Notes under the pieces: model-generated
Databases searched by the model: none
Seen by the model: the letters and a program-made list of their open reading frames with translations, nothing else
Told to the model about the DNA's origin: nothing
In this document: positions 34,193 through 45,003 of the stretch, one piece after another
Position numbering within the stretch: position 1 is the first letter of the stretch
Layout of the letters: each line of letters opens with the position of its first letter
Program-made: the position numbers and the translations under genes
From: Perognathus longimembris pacificus
Lineage: Eukaryota; Chordata; Mammalia; Rodentia; Heteromyidae
Assembly (NCBI RefSeq): GCF_023159225.1
Contig: NC_063166.1
Location: 49,407,149-49,471,148 of the forward strand
Reading direction: 5' to 3'
Length of the DNA stretch: 64,000 nucleotides

Positions 34193-34744
34193 ATGGTGGC
34201 AGTCGAAGCAGACACGCTTACTCGGCAATCCTGGGGAGACTGCCCCAGACTCTCCACCCTTGAAGGGGGACCCCTGGAACCCCGCCTTCAACATCTCCAA
34301 CTTGTAGCTTTTCTTGTTCTTGTTCTTGTTCTTGCCTGTGTGTTTTCCTCCTTTTGTATTGTTATAGTTGTTTTGTTTTTTGTAGCCTTTTGGACTGAAC
34401 ATCTGATCAGAGCTATAGGTAACGTTCTATCATGGGAACCTCCATCTAGCCCCCTAGACTCAATCCTACCTCACTGGAGGGAGGTTAAGGAGATAGCTCA
34501 GAACCAGAGTATGGCCCTTAAGAAGGAAAAGTGGATCACCCTGTGCAAGTCAGAATGGCCCACCTTTAAGGGAACTAATTGGCCACCGGAGGGAAGCTTT
34601 GACATAGGTAAGATCAGGACTTTGCAACGCCTAATCTACACCCCTCATTTGGGCCATCCAGACAAAAGAGAAACCAAGAAGGGTTTTACTAAGACTATCA
34701 AGCCCTGGAAAATGAGACTGGAGAATGCTAAAATCATTTTTTAA
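34193..34744 (+). pseudogene. Gag matrix remnant with hydrophobic N-terminal extension
   Basis: An open frame of 183 codons. Residues about 85-165 resemble the gammaretroviral matrix protein: a P-H-W motif, then a NQS motif, the EWPTF motif and a GHPD motif in the expected order and spacing. Residues about 38-68 are strongly hydrophobic, partly encoded by TTCTTG repeats at 34310-34334. The likely original gag ATG (34432-34434) is out of frame with the matrix and stops at 34447, so a frameshift separates them. The capsid and nucleocapsid parts are absent. Not expected to give a working Gag. Confidence 0.75.
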
Positions 34745-35011
34745 GGGTTTTGTCTTAAAATTTGTGTGTTGCAGGGGTAAGATTGAATACCTCCTGCCAC
34801 TGGAAAATGTACGGCCGATGCTTATTTTGCACGCTTTAAGATCTTTTGAATATGAATGTGTGTGTGTGTGTGCATGTGTGAGTGTGAACATGTTCAAGGC
34901 TGCAGTATGATGCAAAACTAAGTTTAAGTTTAAATTCAAATGGTCATCAAGTTTGTGCATTATCAAATGCTTTAAAGGATTATTGCATTGTTTTAAAAAT
35001 GAACTAGAGTT

Positions 35012-35249
35012 AAAAAAAAGTATTTCTCGGGGCTGGGGATATAGCCTAGTGGCAAGAGTGCCTGCCTCGGATACACGAGGCCCTAGGTTCGATTCCCCAG
35101 CACCACATATACAGAAAACGGCCAGAAGCGGCGCTGTGGCTCAAGTGGCAGAGTGCTAGCCTTGAGCGGGAAGAAGCCAGGGACGGTGCTCGGGCCCTGA
35201 GTCCAAGGCCCAGGACTGGCCCCCCCCCCCCAAAAAAAAAGTATTTCTC
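35012..35249 (+). mobile_element. Young ID-like SINE with C-run before the tail
   Basis: Full-length sense copy with intact B box. AAAAAAAAGTATTTCTC is duplicated at 35012-35028 and 35233-35249. The copy ends in about a dozen C residues (35219-35231) before the A run, which is unlike the other copies. Confidence 0.95.
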
Positions 35250-35512
35250 AGGGTTCTTTAATTAGCAGTCAAAAAAAGTGGGTATCTTAATAAATTAAAA
35301 CTTGATTTAACAAAGGGCAAGCTGGCATGAACTCATTAAGCCCTATGGAGTCAGGATGGAGCCAATAGAGGGCTTTCTTTTGTCTCTTTTGTTTTCAGAT
35401 GAACTTTGGAAACCTGGTGGTAAAAATGAATGATTTAACTGGACTAAATGGTCAAAAAGTTTATTTATCTGATGTGATTTGATTCCTATACTATTTTTGT
35501 AATTTGGATTTT

Positions 35513-35757
35513 AAAGGATATATATTAAACTGGGGCTGGGGATATGGCCTAGTGGCAAGAGTGCTTGCCTCATATACATGAAACCCTGGGTTCAATTCCC
35601 CAGCACCACATATACAGAAAACGGCCAGAAGTGGTGCTGTGGCTCAAGTGGTAGAGTGCTAGCCTTGAGCAGAAAGAAGCCAGGGACAGTGCTCAGGCCC
35701 TGAGTTCAAGCCCCAGGACTGGCCAAAAAAAAAAAAAAAAAGGATATATATTAAACT
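35513..35757 (+). mobile_element. Young ID-like SINE with 19-bp target duplication
   Basis: Full-length sense copy with pure A tail. AAAGGATATATATTAAACT is repeated exactly at 35513-35531 and 35739-35757. Confidence 0.95.
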
Positions 35758-36417
35758 AATGGGGATAGAAGTAAACTCTCATTAACTTTATGTATATAGG
35801 AAGAAATGGCAAAATGGGCCAACGTTTCTCACTAATTTATTGGAAAGCTGAATGGATAAGTATTTCTAATTCTGTAATTGTAATTCCTGCATTAAAAAAA
35901 ATTGTCATTTGAGTTCAAAGGTCTTCATGCCATGCCATAACTGGGACTGAAGAAAAAAAAAGAGAGGTATTTTTAAAAAAAACAAGCAGCCCAGAGGCAA
36001 AGGGCGGCACCTGGTTTCAGAATGCCTGTAAGCTTCAGAGTTTTTTCAATGCAGATAAAAGCCAAAGTGTTAGTGTTAAAGCAGAGGTTAGTTAAAAAAA
36101 AAAAAAAAGGCTTTGGAAATCAAGAATACATTTCTAGATAAGAAATTTGAAATTTGGAAGTAAAATTGTCCTAAATGATTATTGCAAAGTGAGAAAAGGA
36201 GAATTATGGCTACCAAAATGTTTAATTGCCATTCCAGTTTCTCTGTAGGTTTTTTGTAACAGTTTCCAGCAGACCCACAGAGGACAGGGGATTCCTACAA
36301 GTTTGTCAAGATCTTACATTGGCCCTTAATAAGTTCCAGGTAAGAGTATGCTTAAAAACTACTTCTGTGTGGACTACCTTGTTGCTTTTAATTGGAGTAA
36401 AGTGGCCTCTTGTAAGA

Positions 36418-36600
36418 CTCATTGATCTGAAATCTGCGGTTCGAAGCCAGCCCAGGCAGAGAAAGGTCCCTGTGAGAGACTTGTCTCTAATCAGCCAGCA
36501 GAGTGCTGGGAATGGAATTGTGTGGAGCTCAAAAGTGGTAGGGTGCTAGTCTTGAGCTGGAGAGCTGAGGGACAGCACTCAGGCCCTGAGTCCAAGTCCA
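36418..36600 (+). mobile_element. Geo-type SINE, sense, 5'-truncated
   Basis: 'tgatctgaaatctgcggttc', 'gaagccagcccaggcagaga', 'gtgctagtcttgagctgg' and 'caggccctgagtccaagtcc' give the family order. Confidence 0.8.
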
Positions 36601-36721
36601 GTGAAAAGTCACTCCTCCTGGGACGAAAGTGGTGGAGCATCCAGAGGCAGTAAGCCACTGCTTGGATGGCAGAGATGGTGTCAGATCCTAGAGTCACTCC
36701 TGTTTGGCCTTTCAAAAGTTA

Positions 36722-36952
36722 ACCAAAATTGAGAGACAAAGGGTAAAATACGAGAAACAACAACAAAAGCAATACTTGCAAAACTGTTTGGTGTAAGTGA
36801 ACTGAACACCTCAGGGGGGGCAGGGGGAGGGGCGAGGGGGGTATGAGGGACAAGGTAACAAACAGTACAAGAAATGTATCCAATGCCTAACGTGTGAAAC
36901 TGTAACCTCTCTGTACATCAGTTTTATAATAAAAACTTAAATTAAAAAAAAA
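36722..36952 (+). mobile_element. L1-like 3' end with G-rich tract
   Basis: 'gagagacaaagggtaaaata', then a G-rich stretch at 36814-36841, then 'gaaactgtaacctctctgta' and an end 'aataaaaacttaaattaaaa'. The same family recurs at 44522 (antisense), 60169 (antisense) and at the right window edge. A G-rich purine tract in the 3'UTR is a known mark of mammalian L1. Confidence 0.6.
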
Positions 36953-38320
36953 GTTAATCAAAGCCAGGAAGTCCTAAAAGAATAGTTTGTAAGCATGCCT
37001 TTCTAATGCACATGTCTGTCTAGTGGGCAGGAACTTGCCAGTCATCTGTGATAGTGGGTAGTAAGGGTAAGTGTCAAATGAGAGGATAGTTTAAAATCCC
37101 AACCCCCTGCATCTACTCAAAGCCCTGACTGGCAGTGAGAATTTTAAGCTGATACATCTGTTCAGGAAAGAAAGCTTGTAGACCTGAGATTGTGTCCTTA
37201 CTGAGATCTGTTAAAGGCCTGCAAAGGTAATGTAGGCATTTTTTAGGTCATCAGAGTTCAGTTCCCTAGCCAGTCAGGAAAAAGCTTTTACAAACTAGAA
37301 TGTTAAAAGGCTACACTGCCGTAGCCCAAAAAGAAGTCTGTATAGTTGAAAGTTAAAATGTTGAATGTAATTTCCAGTTTGGAGTAAAGTTCCTAATGGA
37401 CATCTGATCCTGCAGCTCCTTGGTAAAGTAGACTAAGGTTATAGGTTCCTGGCTAGGTAAGGTCAATGTCCCTGAGTCAGCCTGAAGAAGTTATAGAAGA
37501 TGGATGATCTTTGCCCATCAGCCTCCCCTTTTAGGACCAAGGGACCAGAGTTGTTTTGGGGAAGATGAGGCAGGATAAACTAGAGGCATGGAAAACAGAG
37601 GTAACAGTATACAGAGACTGCACTTGTGAGAAATGGTTACAGGCCAAGCCTTCTATGTTGGCTTAAAAAAAATCCTAGTCTTAATATCTGATTCACACTT
37701 ATTGCCCTGGCAAAATGACCCAAGGGCCATTGATTGCCTAAAGCTGTCTTGACTTTCAGTAATGTGCCAGCCTGCAAAAGCTAGTGTGCTTAAGAAGGAA
37801 TCAGGAAAATACTAGGAAATTTGACTAACGTTAGGCTTTAGGTTAACTTAGGTTAAGCTTCTCTAACCAGTCTATGGAGAAAGTTGAAGGTAACCCAGAA
37901 GGTGTGACATTCTACTGGAACCACTGCCACTGCTGCCTTACACTACAGCCCCTGCCCATTGCATTTGAGTGAGGATCAAGGACAGTCTAACAGTCATCTG
38001 GAAGAATCTACATCTTCAGATGAGACTCTTATCACACGCAGCTGACAGGCTGGAGAGTCACTTCCAGGCAATGCCTGGGGTGAGAGGTGTGTCCAAGAGT
38101 ATTAAAATGTGTCCAGATGGATTAGGGTGTGACCTCAGAAGAGAGGGAAGTAACTGCCATCAGGTGTGCCAGGTACCAAGGTAACTGGACAGAGATTTAA
38201 ACTGCTAGGGGCATCTTCATGGAGCCCTCTTGGGGGTGGATCTTGCAGATGCCACTGGCCAACCTTAGGCACTTGGAGAAACTGGAAACTGGAGAAATCC
38301 ACTCTAGAATAGTTGGCTCA

Positions 38321-38396
38321 TGATATAGAATATAGATATAGAATATAGATATAAAATATAGATATAGAATATAGGTATAGAATATAGATATAGAAT
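38321..38396. repeat. 12-bp minisatellite
   Basis: About six copies of a GATATAGAATAT-like unit. The array lies between two copies of 'tagaatagttggct(c/t)atgata' (38305 and 38391), so the flanking word is also duplicated. Confidence 0.9.
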
Positions 38397-39013
38397 AGTT
38401 GGCTTATGATAGTTGGCTCTGGTAGAGTCACAGTAAATTGCCTTCATGTAGTTGAGATATACCGGAAAATGTAGACAGTTTAAAACTCTAGCAGCAAAGA
38501 AGCCCCAGGAAATGTAAAGAGGAAGGTTAGTATAGAAAGCCTTGGAGAAAGGGATAGAGAAATGGTTTCCTCTGGATAAGAAAGGGATTTAAAAAGTAAA
38601 TTGTTACAGAATGTTCCAGTAAGTCACTGATGGTGTGAGGAAGTAGAAGATGGTGTGAGTGGGGATATGTTAAATTTTATAAGACACAGATTACAAAACT
38701 GTATAAGGAAAGACTTTAGAGAGAGAAAACAAAAATGTTTCCTTTAGATTAAAAGGTTTTGGCATGTTAAAGGTGAGAAAGACAATCCCTAGAAAGTGAG
38801 TATGTAACAAATGGTATCAGTATGTCTTAAAATTAGAGCATATGAGTAAAGTTGGTATGTAATCAAATTGGCTATAATATAAATAGGGTCAGAATTGGGG
38901 CTTTGGTGTAAAACTATGTTTATCTGTACCTGTATCTGCAGGGCTAAGGGACTTGTGTGATGTCATCTAAATGTTATTCCTAACTTGCAATCACATTTGT
39001 TATGAGCTTTTAT

Positions 39014-39115
39014 CGCCCCCTCAGAGCCCTATAGCAAGTCCACCAAGAGATCTGGCTCAAGCTAAAGGCCCTTTATGAGACTGGACCTCCTCCTGAGCCA
39101 CACCAGATACGAACT
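39014..39115 (+). pseudogene. Retroviral pol remnant, integrase C-terminal part
   Basis: One frame reads a stretch with the QEIW...KALYETG...PHQ pattern typical of the last part of gammaretroviral integrase. It is interrupted by a TAG codon at 39032-39034 and breaks off after about 30 residues, so the C-terminal DNA-binding domain is missing. Short, so confidence is moderate. Confidence 0.55.
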
Positions 39116-39128
39116 GAGGAAAGCGCCA

Positions 39129-39197
39129 CCACAACTTATGGTATTGCTGGCACAATACCAATCTATCCCTACCGATTCTCAGTCAGAATCAAAGTAA
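39129..39197 (+). pseudogene. Retroviral env remnant, cytoplasmic tail
   Basis: In a different frame from the integrase piece, about 20 codons ending in TAA at 39195 carry an MVL..QYQ pattern followed by Ser/Asp/Glu residues, like the end (R-peptide region) of gammaretroviral envelope proteins. It lies 44 bases before the polypurine tract, as expected. The rest of env is deleted. Confidence 0.5.
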
Positions 39198-39249
39198 TAA
39201 GCAAGGAGAACCATGATTGGTTCTCGAATTACCTATCAGAAGGGGGGAA

Positions 39250-39424
39250 TGAAGAGGGAATGAAGAGTTAAAAGTAAACCCCATTTTTAGGCAGCCCCCA
39301 TTTTGTTGTCTGAGCAAACCCAGAGCAAGCTTATTAGGGCCCAGCCGGTCAAGAACTCAAACCACCTGGGAATGTCTGAGTCTTGGTGGCCTTCTTGGTG
39401 GTCGTTTCGCGACTTGGCATAACA
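39250..39424 (+). mobile_element. Truncated 3' LTR
   Basis: Starts TGAAGAGGGAATGAAG directly after the polypurine tract and ends near '...cgacttggcataaca'. It is only about 175 bp and has no TATA box or AATAAA, so the middle (most of U3 and R) appears deleted. Confidence 0.65.
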
Positions 39425-39621
39425 CAAAGCCACCAAGTAGATTGCAATTTTCTATTCTTTGTCATTTAAAAAAAACTAAGTTGTGTGATTTTAATCAGAG
39501 AGGTATATTTTTAAATAGTCAATGACAAGTAACAGAGATGTGAGGACTGAAGGATGTTAAACTTAGGGATGGTAGTCATGGACTTCATATGTGAACTCAA
39601 GGCCTGGATAACTCTTAGAGA

Positions 39622-39790
39622 AAAAAGAATCCCATTAATCCATTTTGTACCGCTATAACAAAATTCCACACCTTGGGCAGGAAAATGAAGGAAAAAAACA
39701 CCCTAGAAAGTTATTTTCTCTCAGTTCTGGAGACTTGAAAGCCCAAGGACAAAGTGACAGCAAGCTGGCTGCCTGAAGATGGTGCTTTAT
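39622..39790 (-). mobile_element. MaLR-type LTR fragment, antisense
   Basis: 'attttgtaccgctataacaa', 'tctcagttctggagacttga' and 'aagctggctgcctgaagatg' give the antisense order of an MST/THE1-like LTR. Confidence 0.6.
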
Positions 39791-39794
39791 TAGG

Positions 39795-39930
39795 GGTGGG
39801 GAGGAAGATAGAAGAGGTGAGGTGATATTGATCAAGATGCAATGTACTTGTAAACTGACGTGTTGAACTGAAATCCCTCTCTGTAAAACTACTTAAAGAT
39901 AATTTGGAAGATGAAAAATAAATTTAAAAA
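39795..39930 (+). mobile_element. L1-like 3' end
   Basis: 'gatattgatcaagatgcaat', 'actgaaatccctctctgtaa' and a terminal A-rich 'aaataaatttaaaaaaag'. It shares wording with 51725-51885 and, in reverse, 57111-57230. Confidence 0.55.
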
Positions 39931-40042
39931 AAGACAGTGCCACCATCTCATGGACCACCAGACAACTGGAAGTGGCTCAAAGTGGAAAGAAGAGCTCTGG
40001 GACATCATCCAGACCCCGAGTTCAAGCCCAATGACTGACAGA
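39931..40042 (+). mobile_element. Geo-type SINE, right half only
   Basis: 'ggaagtggctcaaagtggaa' and 'ccgagttcaagcccaatgac' mark the 3' half of the family. Confidence 0.65.
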
Positions 40043-40398
40043 AAAACAAAAAAGATAGTGCCTTATTGCTATATCCTCCATAGCAGAACATTGTCCTTGA
40101 TTGGCAGAAGGCAAAGGGCAAGCACAAGGATCACTGGATGAAGTACTTTTCATTAGGTCCTTACTCCATTCATGAAGCAGTCTTCATAGCATAAATCCAA
40201 ACTGGGAGACTTCACATAAACTAAGTGATCAATAGTCTTCATAAACATGATGGTGAAGGGCTGTGTAGCTCCTCTAACCCAGGATGCACAGATAACTAAC
40301 AATTGAAATTGATGTGTGGTCTGTGTTAGATGTTGTGTTAGATGCTGATGAGTAATATTTGACATTCAATTTCTGAGTGGTTTTCTTTTTTTAATTCA
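40043..40398. other. Intergenic, no gene seen
   Basis: Unique sequence, nothing recognised. Confidence 0.5.
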
Positions 40399-40597
40399 GC
40401 GCTCCAAGTTCTCAGCTGACTTTTTCCTTCGAAGCTGGTGCTTTACCACTTGATCCACACCTCCACTGTCAGCTGTTTTGCTAGTTCATTGGAGTCTCAC
40501 ACACTTTTCTGTCTGGACTAGCTTCAAACCTTGATCTTCAGGAGGTAGAGACCGCTTGAGTAGCAGGGATCGCGGGCATGAGCCAGCAGCAGCTGGC
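40399..40597 (-). mobile_element. Geo-type SINE, antisense
   Basis: 'gctttaccacttgatccaca', 'tagcttcaaaccttgatctt' and 'gggatcgcgggcatgagcca' in antisense order. Confidence 0.82.
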
Positions 40598-41319
40598 TGA
40601 TTCAGCTCTTGAGATCATGTGCTGCTGTGGCTCCCTCGGTAGTTGGACACTCTCATTTTCATAGACCCTAGTCTACTGATCTTATCTGTTCCACACACAT
40701 AATTAACTTGTTTCCTGTGGGATGATAATATCATTCAAAGCAGCCTCTTTCTGCAGTCCCTTGGTGTGCCTCTCAGTCATATGGGCGAGGTCTCAGGGAC
40801 TTTGGGGAGGCTCTGAGTTCCCTTCCTTTTGTGCTTCCTGCCCCAGCTAAGCACCTCTGTGGTATCGGGGAGATAAGTATCACTTCTGGTAATTGGAGCA
40901 TTGTTACCACGGGCAGATCTGGACAATACTTTGCAGATGCCAAGTACACAAGATAATGGTTGTTATTTTAAGGATCTTCCTCCTCCACAAATACAGTTGC
41001 TAAGATAACATGTAGAGCTCAGGAGGCCCAGAGTACGTGAGCTTGGAGTTGGAATACATAAACAGTGGGGTATACTAGAGTCTCCTGAGTAGCCAGGAGG
41101 GCTCTGGAGACATAGATGGGCAGATCTCGGACAAGGGTGGTAAATGTGCTAGGATTTCCTTGCCAACAATGCCTGTTGAGTTAGAGGAAATGATTCCTTT
41201 TGCTGCTGAGCTAGCTCGCCCTGTCCTCCTGTCTTGTGCTATAGGACATGGCATTGTCGGTGGCAAGATTTTCACAGTGGGAGCAAATTCCAGTAGGCTT
41301 TCCAGACTTTCACTTGCAA
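40598..41319. other. Intergenic, no gene seen
   Basis: Unique sequence, nothing recognised. Confidence 0.5.
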
Positions 41320-41591
41320 GTGTGTGTGCATGCGTGCGTGTGTGTGTGTGCGCGTGTGCGCGCGTGCACCAGCACTGGGACTTAGGCTTGGGGTCTGAGT
41401 ATTGTCTCTTAGCTTTTTCACTCAAGGTTGGCTGTCTGCCAGCCATACCTCCACATCCAGCCTTTATGATAGTTAATTGGAGATCAGAGTTTTGTGGGAC
41501 TTTTCTGCCTGGTCTGGTTTCAAACTGAGATCTGAAGATCTCAGCTTCCTGAGTAGCTAGGATTAACAAGTGCAAGCAACTGGTACCTGGA
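41320..41591 (-). mobile_element. Geo-type SINE with (TG/CG)n at its tail
   Basis: 41320-41366 is an alternating TG/CG/CA repeat that abuts the tail of an antisense SINE ('gggacttaggcttggggtct', 'agttaattggagatcagagt', 'cttcctgagtagctagg'). Confidence 0.85.
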
Positions 41592-42586
41592 CCACCTTGA
41601 ACAATCAGTTTTTATATCTTCATCCCATCTGGCCCATGTTGAGGGCTTGGCTCACCTACATTCCACCTGTTCCTTGGCATTTCTGTATTTGTTGTGTCTG
41701 GTTAAATGGAAGCTTCTTCCTCCTGGAGTACAGGAGGAGGAACCCAAATGGTTCACTCCCAGGGCAGTAAGGCCAATTGCTGATGGTGGGCACCTAGACA
41801 GACACTCTCTACAGAGGGTAGCCCTGGCAGAATGTTCTTCACAGGTTGCTCCTCCACTCATAGGAGGTAGGAAACAACAGAAAATGGCTGCTCTGCCCCA
41901 GACAGTAAGTCCCCTGCCAGCCTGTTCTTTTGTGTGACAGTCACTGAATGCCATTCATAACATGATTCCTAGATCCCTGTGCCTCCACAAGTCTGTGTTT
42001 GGAGACAAATGCCAGAGGCAGGGTACAGAGAACCAGCTCCCAGCTCCCAGTTCCCAGGAGGCTTCAGCCACCTTCCCATAGGAGCTCTCTTCTTCTGGCA
42101 GCCCTTAGCTGGGACAGGCAGACCATACAGAAGGCTGGAACAGAGTGGCTTTGGTGCCCTTCATGTTGCTGGGACTCTGGGAAGAGGCTGAACCTGACCT
42201 CCAGCTCATGCCTCAGCTGTTCCTCATTCTTCTTCCCTTGTCTAGGCCCAGGTGAACCTGGCCAGGATGTTTCTAGGAGCCCAGCATCAGGGCTGCAGGG
42301 TCTGAAGCCACAGGCACTGCCTCCTTGCTGGGAAGGTGGGCTCCATCACAGCAGGTTGAGGGCAACTGGGAAAACACACCAGCCCCCACCCTCACAGAAG
42401 CTTCCAGATGGGCTACATACCCCAGACCAAGTCTGGATTTCAAATACACATTGCACAGTGCATCAGGAGGAATAAACTCCTAACAGCTCAGGAAATACTT
42501 CCTCTAAGAGAAATCTAACCTATCTTAAGTTAAAATCTGACATTCTGCACTTTTATGCAATGAATGTATCCAGTGTGCCTTTTGTT
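41592..42586. other. Intergenic; longest plausible frame not supported
   Basis: An open frame of 158 codons at 41999-42475 (+) has no recognisable domain, signal or homology; overlapping frames are also open nearby. I do not call it a gene. Confidence 0.45.
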
Positions 42587-42790
42587 TTTGTCACTCGTGG
42601 GGCTTGAAATCAGAGCCCAGGCACTGTCTCTTAGCTCCTTTGCTCAAGGCTAGCACCACTTCTGCCTTTTTCTTTGATTCATTGAAAATGATGGGGACAT
42701 TTCTACCCAGGCTGGCTTTGAACCAGAATCCTCATATCTCAGCCTCCTGAGTAGCTAAGATTACAGGCATGAGCCAGAGGTTCCCAGCCC
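42587..42790 (-). mobile_element. Geo-type SINE, antisense
   Basis: 'cgtggggcttgaaatcagag', 'ttgctcaaggctagcacca', 'caggctggctttgaaccaga' and 'gctaagattacaggcatgag'. Confidence 0.85.
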
Positions 42791-44521
42791 TGTGTGCCCT
42801 TTGAGTCTGTTTGGAGTCGATAAAGAGTATGAGAGTTTTTGCAGGTGGCCAGTTTTACACAATAAATAACAATTCTAGGAGGAGTGAAAGTGGGAGCAGT
42901 ATATCAGGAAGCTCTTTACCCCTTCTCCTCTCTAGTTCTTTTGCAAAGTTTAGTCCAGCATTCTAAATTCCAAAGATAGTCCCCACCTGGATGTTTCAGA
43001 TACTCATGCTGAATCCTTCTTTAGATTGACAGAGAACCCACAACAACTGGCAAACTTTGTAGCCCTCCTCGGGACGTCTGAATTCTTCAGTAACATCAGT
43101 GCATACAGAGTGCATAAATTAATGGGAGCATTTATCTGTATGAAAAGAAGTTCAGGAATTAGACACAGGAGATGGAGAGCCATTCCTTTGTTTGGATCAG
43201 AGAAAAAGAAAGGAGATCGAGAACTTGGAGGAAAAGAGGGCACACCACAGGTTCAGAGCCTTCCTGCCTGCTCCCCTTTCCCTCTTTGTAAAAGCCCTGT
43301 GCATCTGTGAGGCCCCGAAAACCCATCCTTGGAGCAAGCCCCTCCTCAATATTGCCTGCCCTGACTAAACCCAATTCCTTCTTATAAGCTCTTATCTCCT
43401 GAACATTGCTTTTGAGCTCCAGGCAGCCCAGATCTTAATTCTGGTAGTAATAGAAGCCATGGTAACAGGTGGCAAGATTGAGGGAGAATGAGTACTAGCC
43501 CAAAAGGGTTGGGCTAATGGGGGTGAAGGAAGAGGAATAAAGTAGATTGTGGGAATGTATGCAACTAGAACAATGAGACCTTCTGAGATTCTAGTGGGAG
43601 AGGAGGAAAGGGGGAAAGGGGATATTGTATACATGTGCACCTCACGCCACTAGTTTAGCTAACAGAAATAGTAATAATATTGTTAGCATAGGCATCTAGG
43701 TAAGCATGAACAGGAATGAGGAAATGGTCTGAGTGACAAGATTCTAACCCTTAAAAGCCCAGATGGCCCACCTTCAGGATCAATGACTAAAGGAACAGCC
43801 ATGTACCCTTATAGAGCTCATTCACCAATATCAAGGGCCCGCATGTGCTCATGGAATCACCATTATATGTGCTTCCACTGGTGGCCCTAGGCTGGGATGG
43901 GTAAAGAAAATCCAATGTTTGGGTGCCCGTCCTCACCTTCTTTAAACCACAGGCTATGACTTCGTGCAACTGCTAAACCATCTTGGAAGGGCAACAGATT
44001 AGGGTCCCAATTCTGTACACAACTTGGTGGCCACTCCCCTCTTCTCCCACTGGATAATCAAACACAAGCCCTAACAACTTCCAGGCAGTCAGTCTGTCCC
44101 GAAACCTCCCACCTCAAGATCAGAGGTATAATTCAACATCCCTAACATCACTCTTTGCATTCTTTCTACTCTTTGTGGTTCTTTTGCTGCTTCGGGGGGC
44201 AACATCCTAATCTTAGATATTGCACTCTAGGAAACAAAGAAACAGCTTTTGCTACCCAGCCTCACTGCCATAGGCCTGCTAAGGAATTTTCATTTGTCAC
44301 CACAACTGGGCTTGGATTCCAGTTTCACCCATGATGACCCCCAGACATGACAATCAGCGACAGCCCAGTCTCATCATTGGCTTCTCCCCTCCCAAATTAT
44401 CTCCATAAACTTCTAGCCTTGCCTGGGATGTTGAGAGGCCCTTCCAGGTTGTTAAAAAACAAAACTTGCCTATTGTTGAGGTTGCTCCTGTCTCTGATTC
44501 TTGTTGCTCATTCACACTTTA
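42791..44521. other. Intergenic, no gene seen
   Basis: Unique sequence with only short random frames. Confidence 0.5.
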
Positions 44522-44700
44522 ACTTTTTTTTTAATTGTAAAGGTGATGTACAGAGGGGTTACAGTTACATAGTCAGGTAATAAGTACACTTCTTTTTGAA
44601 CGATGTCTTCTCCTCCCTCATTTTCTCCCAGTTTTCCCCTCCTCCCAAATTGTATAGTTCATTTCCAACATAGTTTCTAGTTAGTATGACTGCTGGACAT
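44522..44700 (-). mobile_element. L1-like 3' end, antisense
   Basis: In reverse complement it ends '...aacccctctgtacatcacct' and 'ttacaattaaaa', the same terminus as 36722-36952, with the C-rich (G-rich on its own strand) tract at about 44603-44648. Confidence 0.6.
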
Positions 44701-44743
44701 TCAAACTACTGGGATTGATATCAACAACTTTATTGTTATTTTT

Positions 44744-44943
44744 TGCAGTACTAGGGGTTGAACCCTAAGTCTTATGCTAAATAAGTGCACTACCACTTGA
44801 GCCATGGTCCCTAGTCCTTTTACTTTTTTGTTTAGTTTTTTGTTTTTCAGATCAGGTCTTCTGCTTTTTCCCTAGGACCAGCCTAGGACTAAAATCTTCC
44901 TTAGATAGCTGAGATTATAGACAAGCACTATGATATCCAGCTC
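44744..44943 (-). mobile_element. Old SINE, antisense
   Basis: 'ctaggggttgaaccctaagt', 'gcactaccacttgagccatg', then a T-rich linker and 'gctgagattatagacaagca'. Diverged tRNA-derived SINE. Confidence 0.6.
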
Positions 44944-45003
44944 AATAATAGTAATACCAGCAGTAGCAGTACTAGCAACAATAGGCATAATACTAGTGGT
45001 GAC
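44944..45003. repeat. Imperfect trinucleotide repeat
   Basis: Degenerate AAT/AGT/AGC/ACA units follow the old SINE; similar wording returns at 46195. Confidence 0.55.

Larger units (their letters stand above)
34193..39424 (+). mobile_element. Degraded gammaretrovirus-like element, internally deleted
   Basis: In order on the + strand: a leader-like stretch, a gag matrix fragment (34448-34690), about 4 kb of AT-rich non-coding interior, an integrase C-terminal fragment (39014-39115), an envelope cytoplasmic-tail fragment (39129-39197), a polypurine tract AGGGGGGAA (39241-39249) and a short 3' LTR (39250-39424). No 5' LTR or primer-binding site is visible. The small coding remnants at both ends of a non-coding interior resemble non-autonomous VL30-like elements, but simple decay plus deletion is also possible. 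Two young SINEs, a Geo SINE and an L1 3' end have inserted into it. Confidence 0.75.

Noticed and set aside
35029..35105. tRNA-Ala-like gene at each ID-like SINE head
   Set aside because: The A and B boxes are intact, but the heads are parts of longer SINEs with A tails and target duplications, so they are retroposons and not tRNA genes.
36226..36549. Possible exon with acceptor-like and donor-like ends (about 36250-36341)
   Set aside because: A 'ctctgtag' and a 'caggtaaga' flank it, but it sits inside the retroviral remnant, has no homology I recognise and the frame runs into a SINE.
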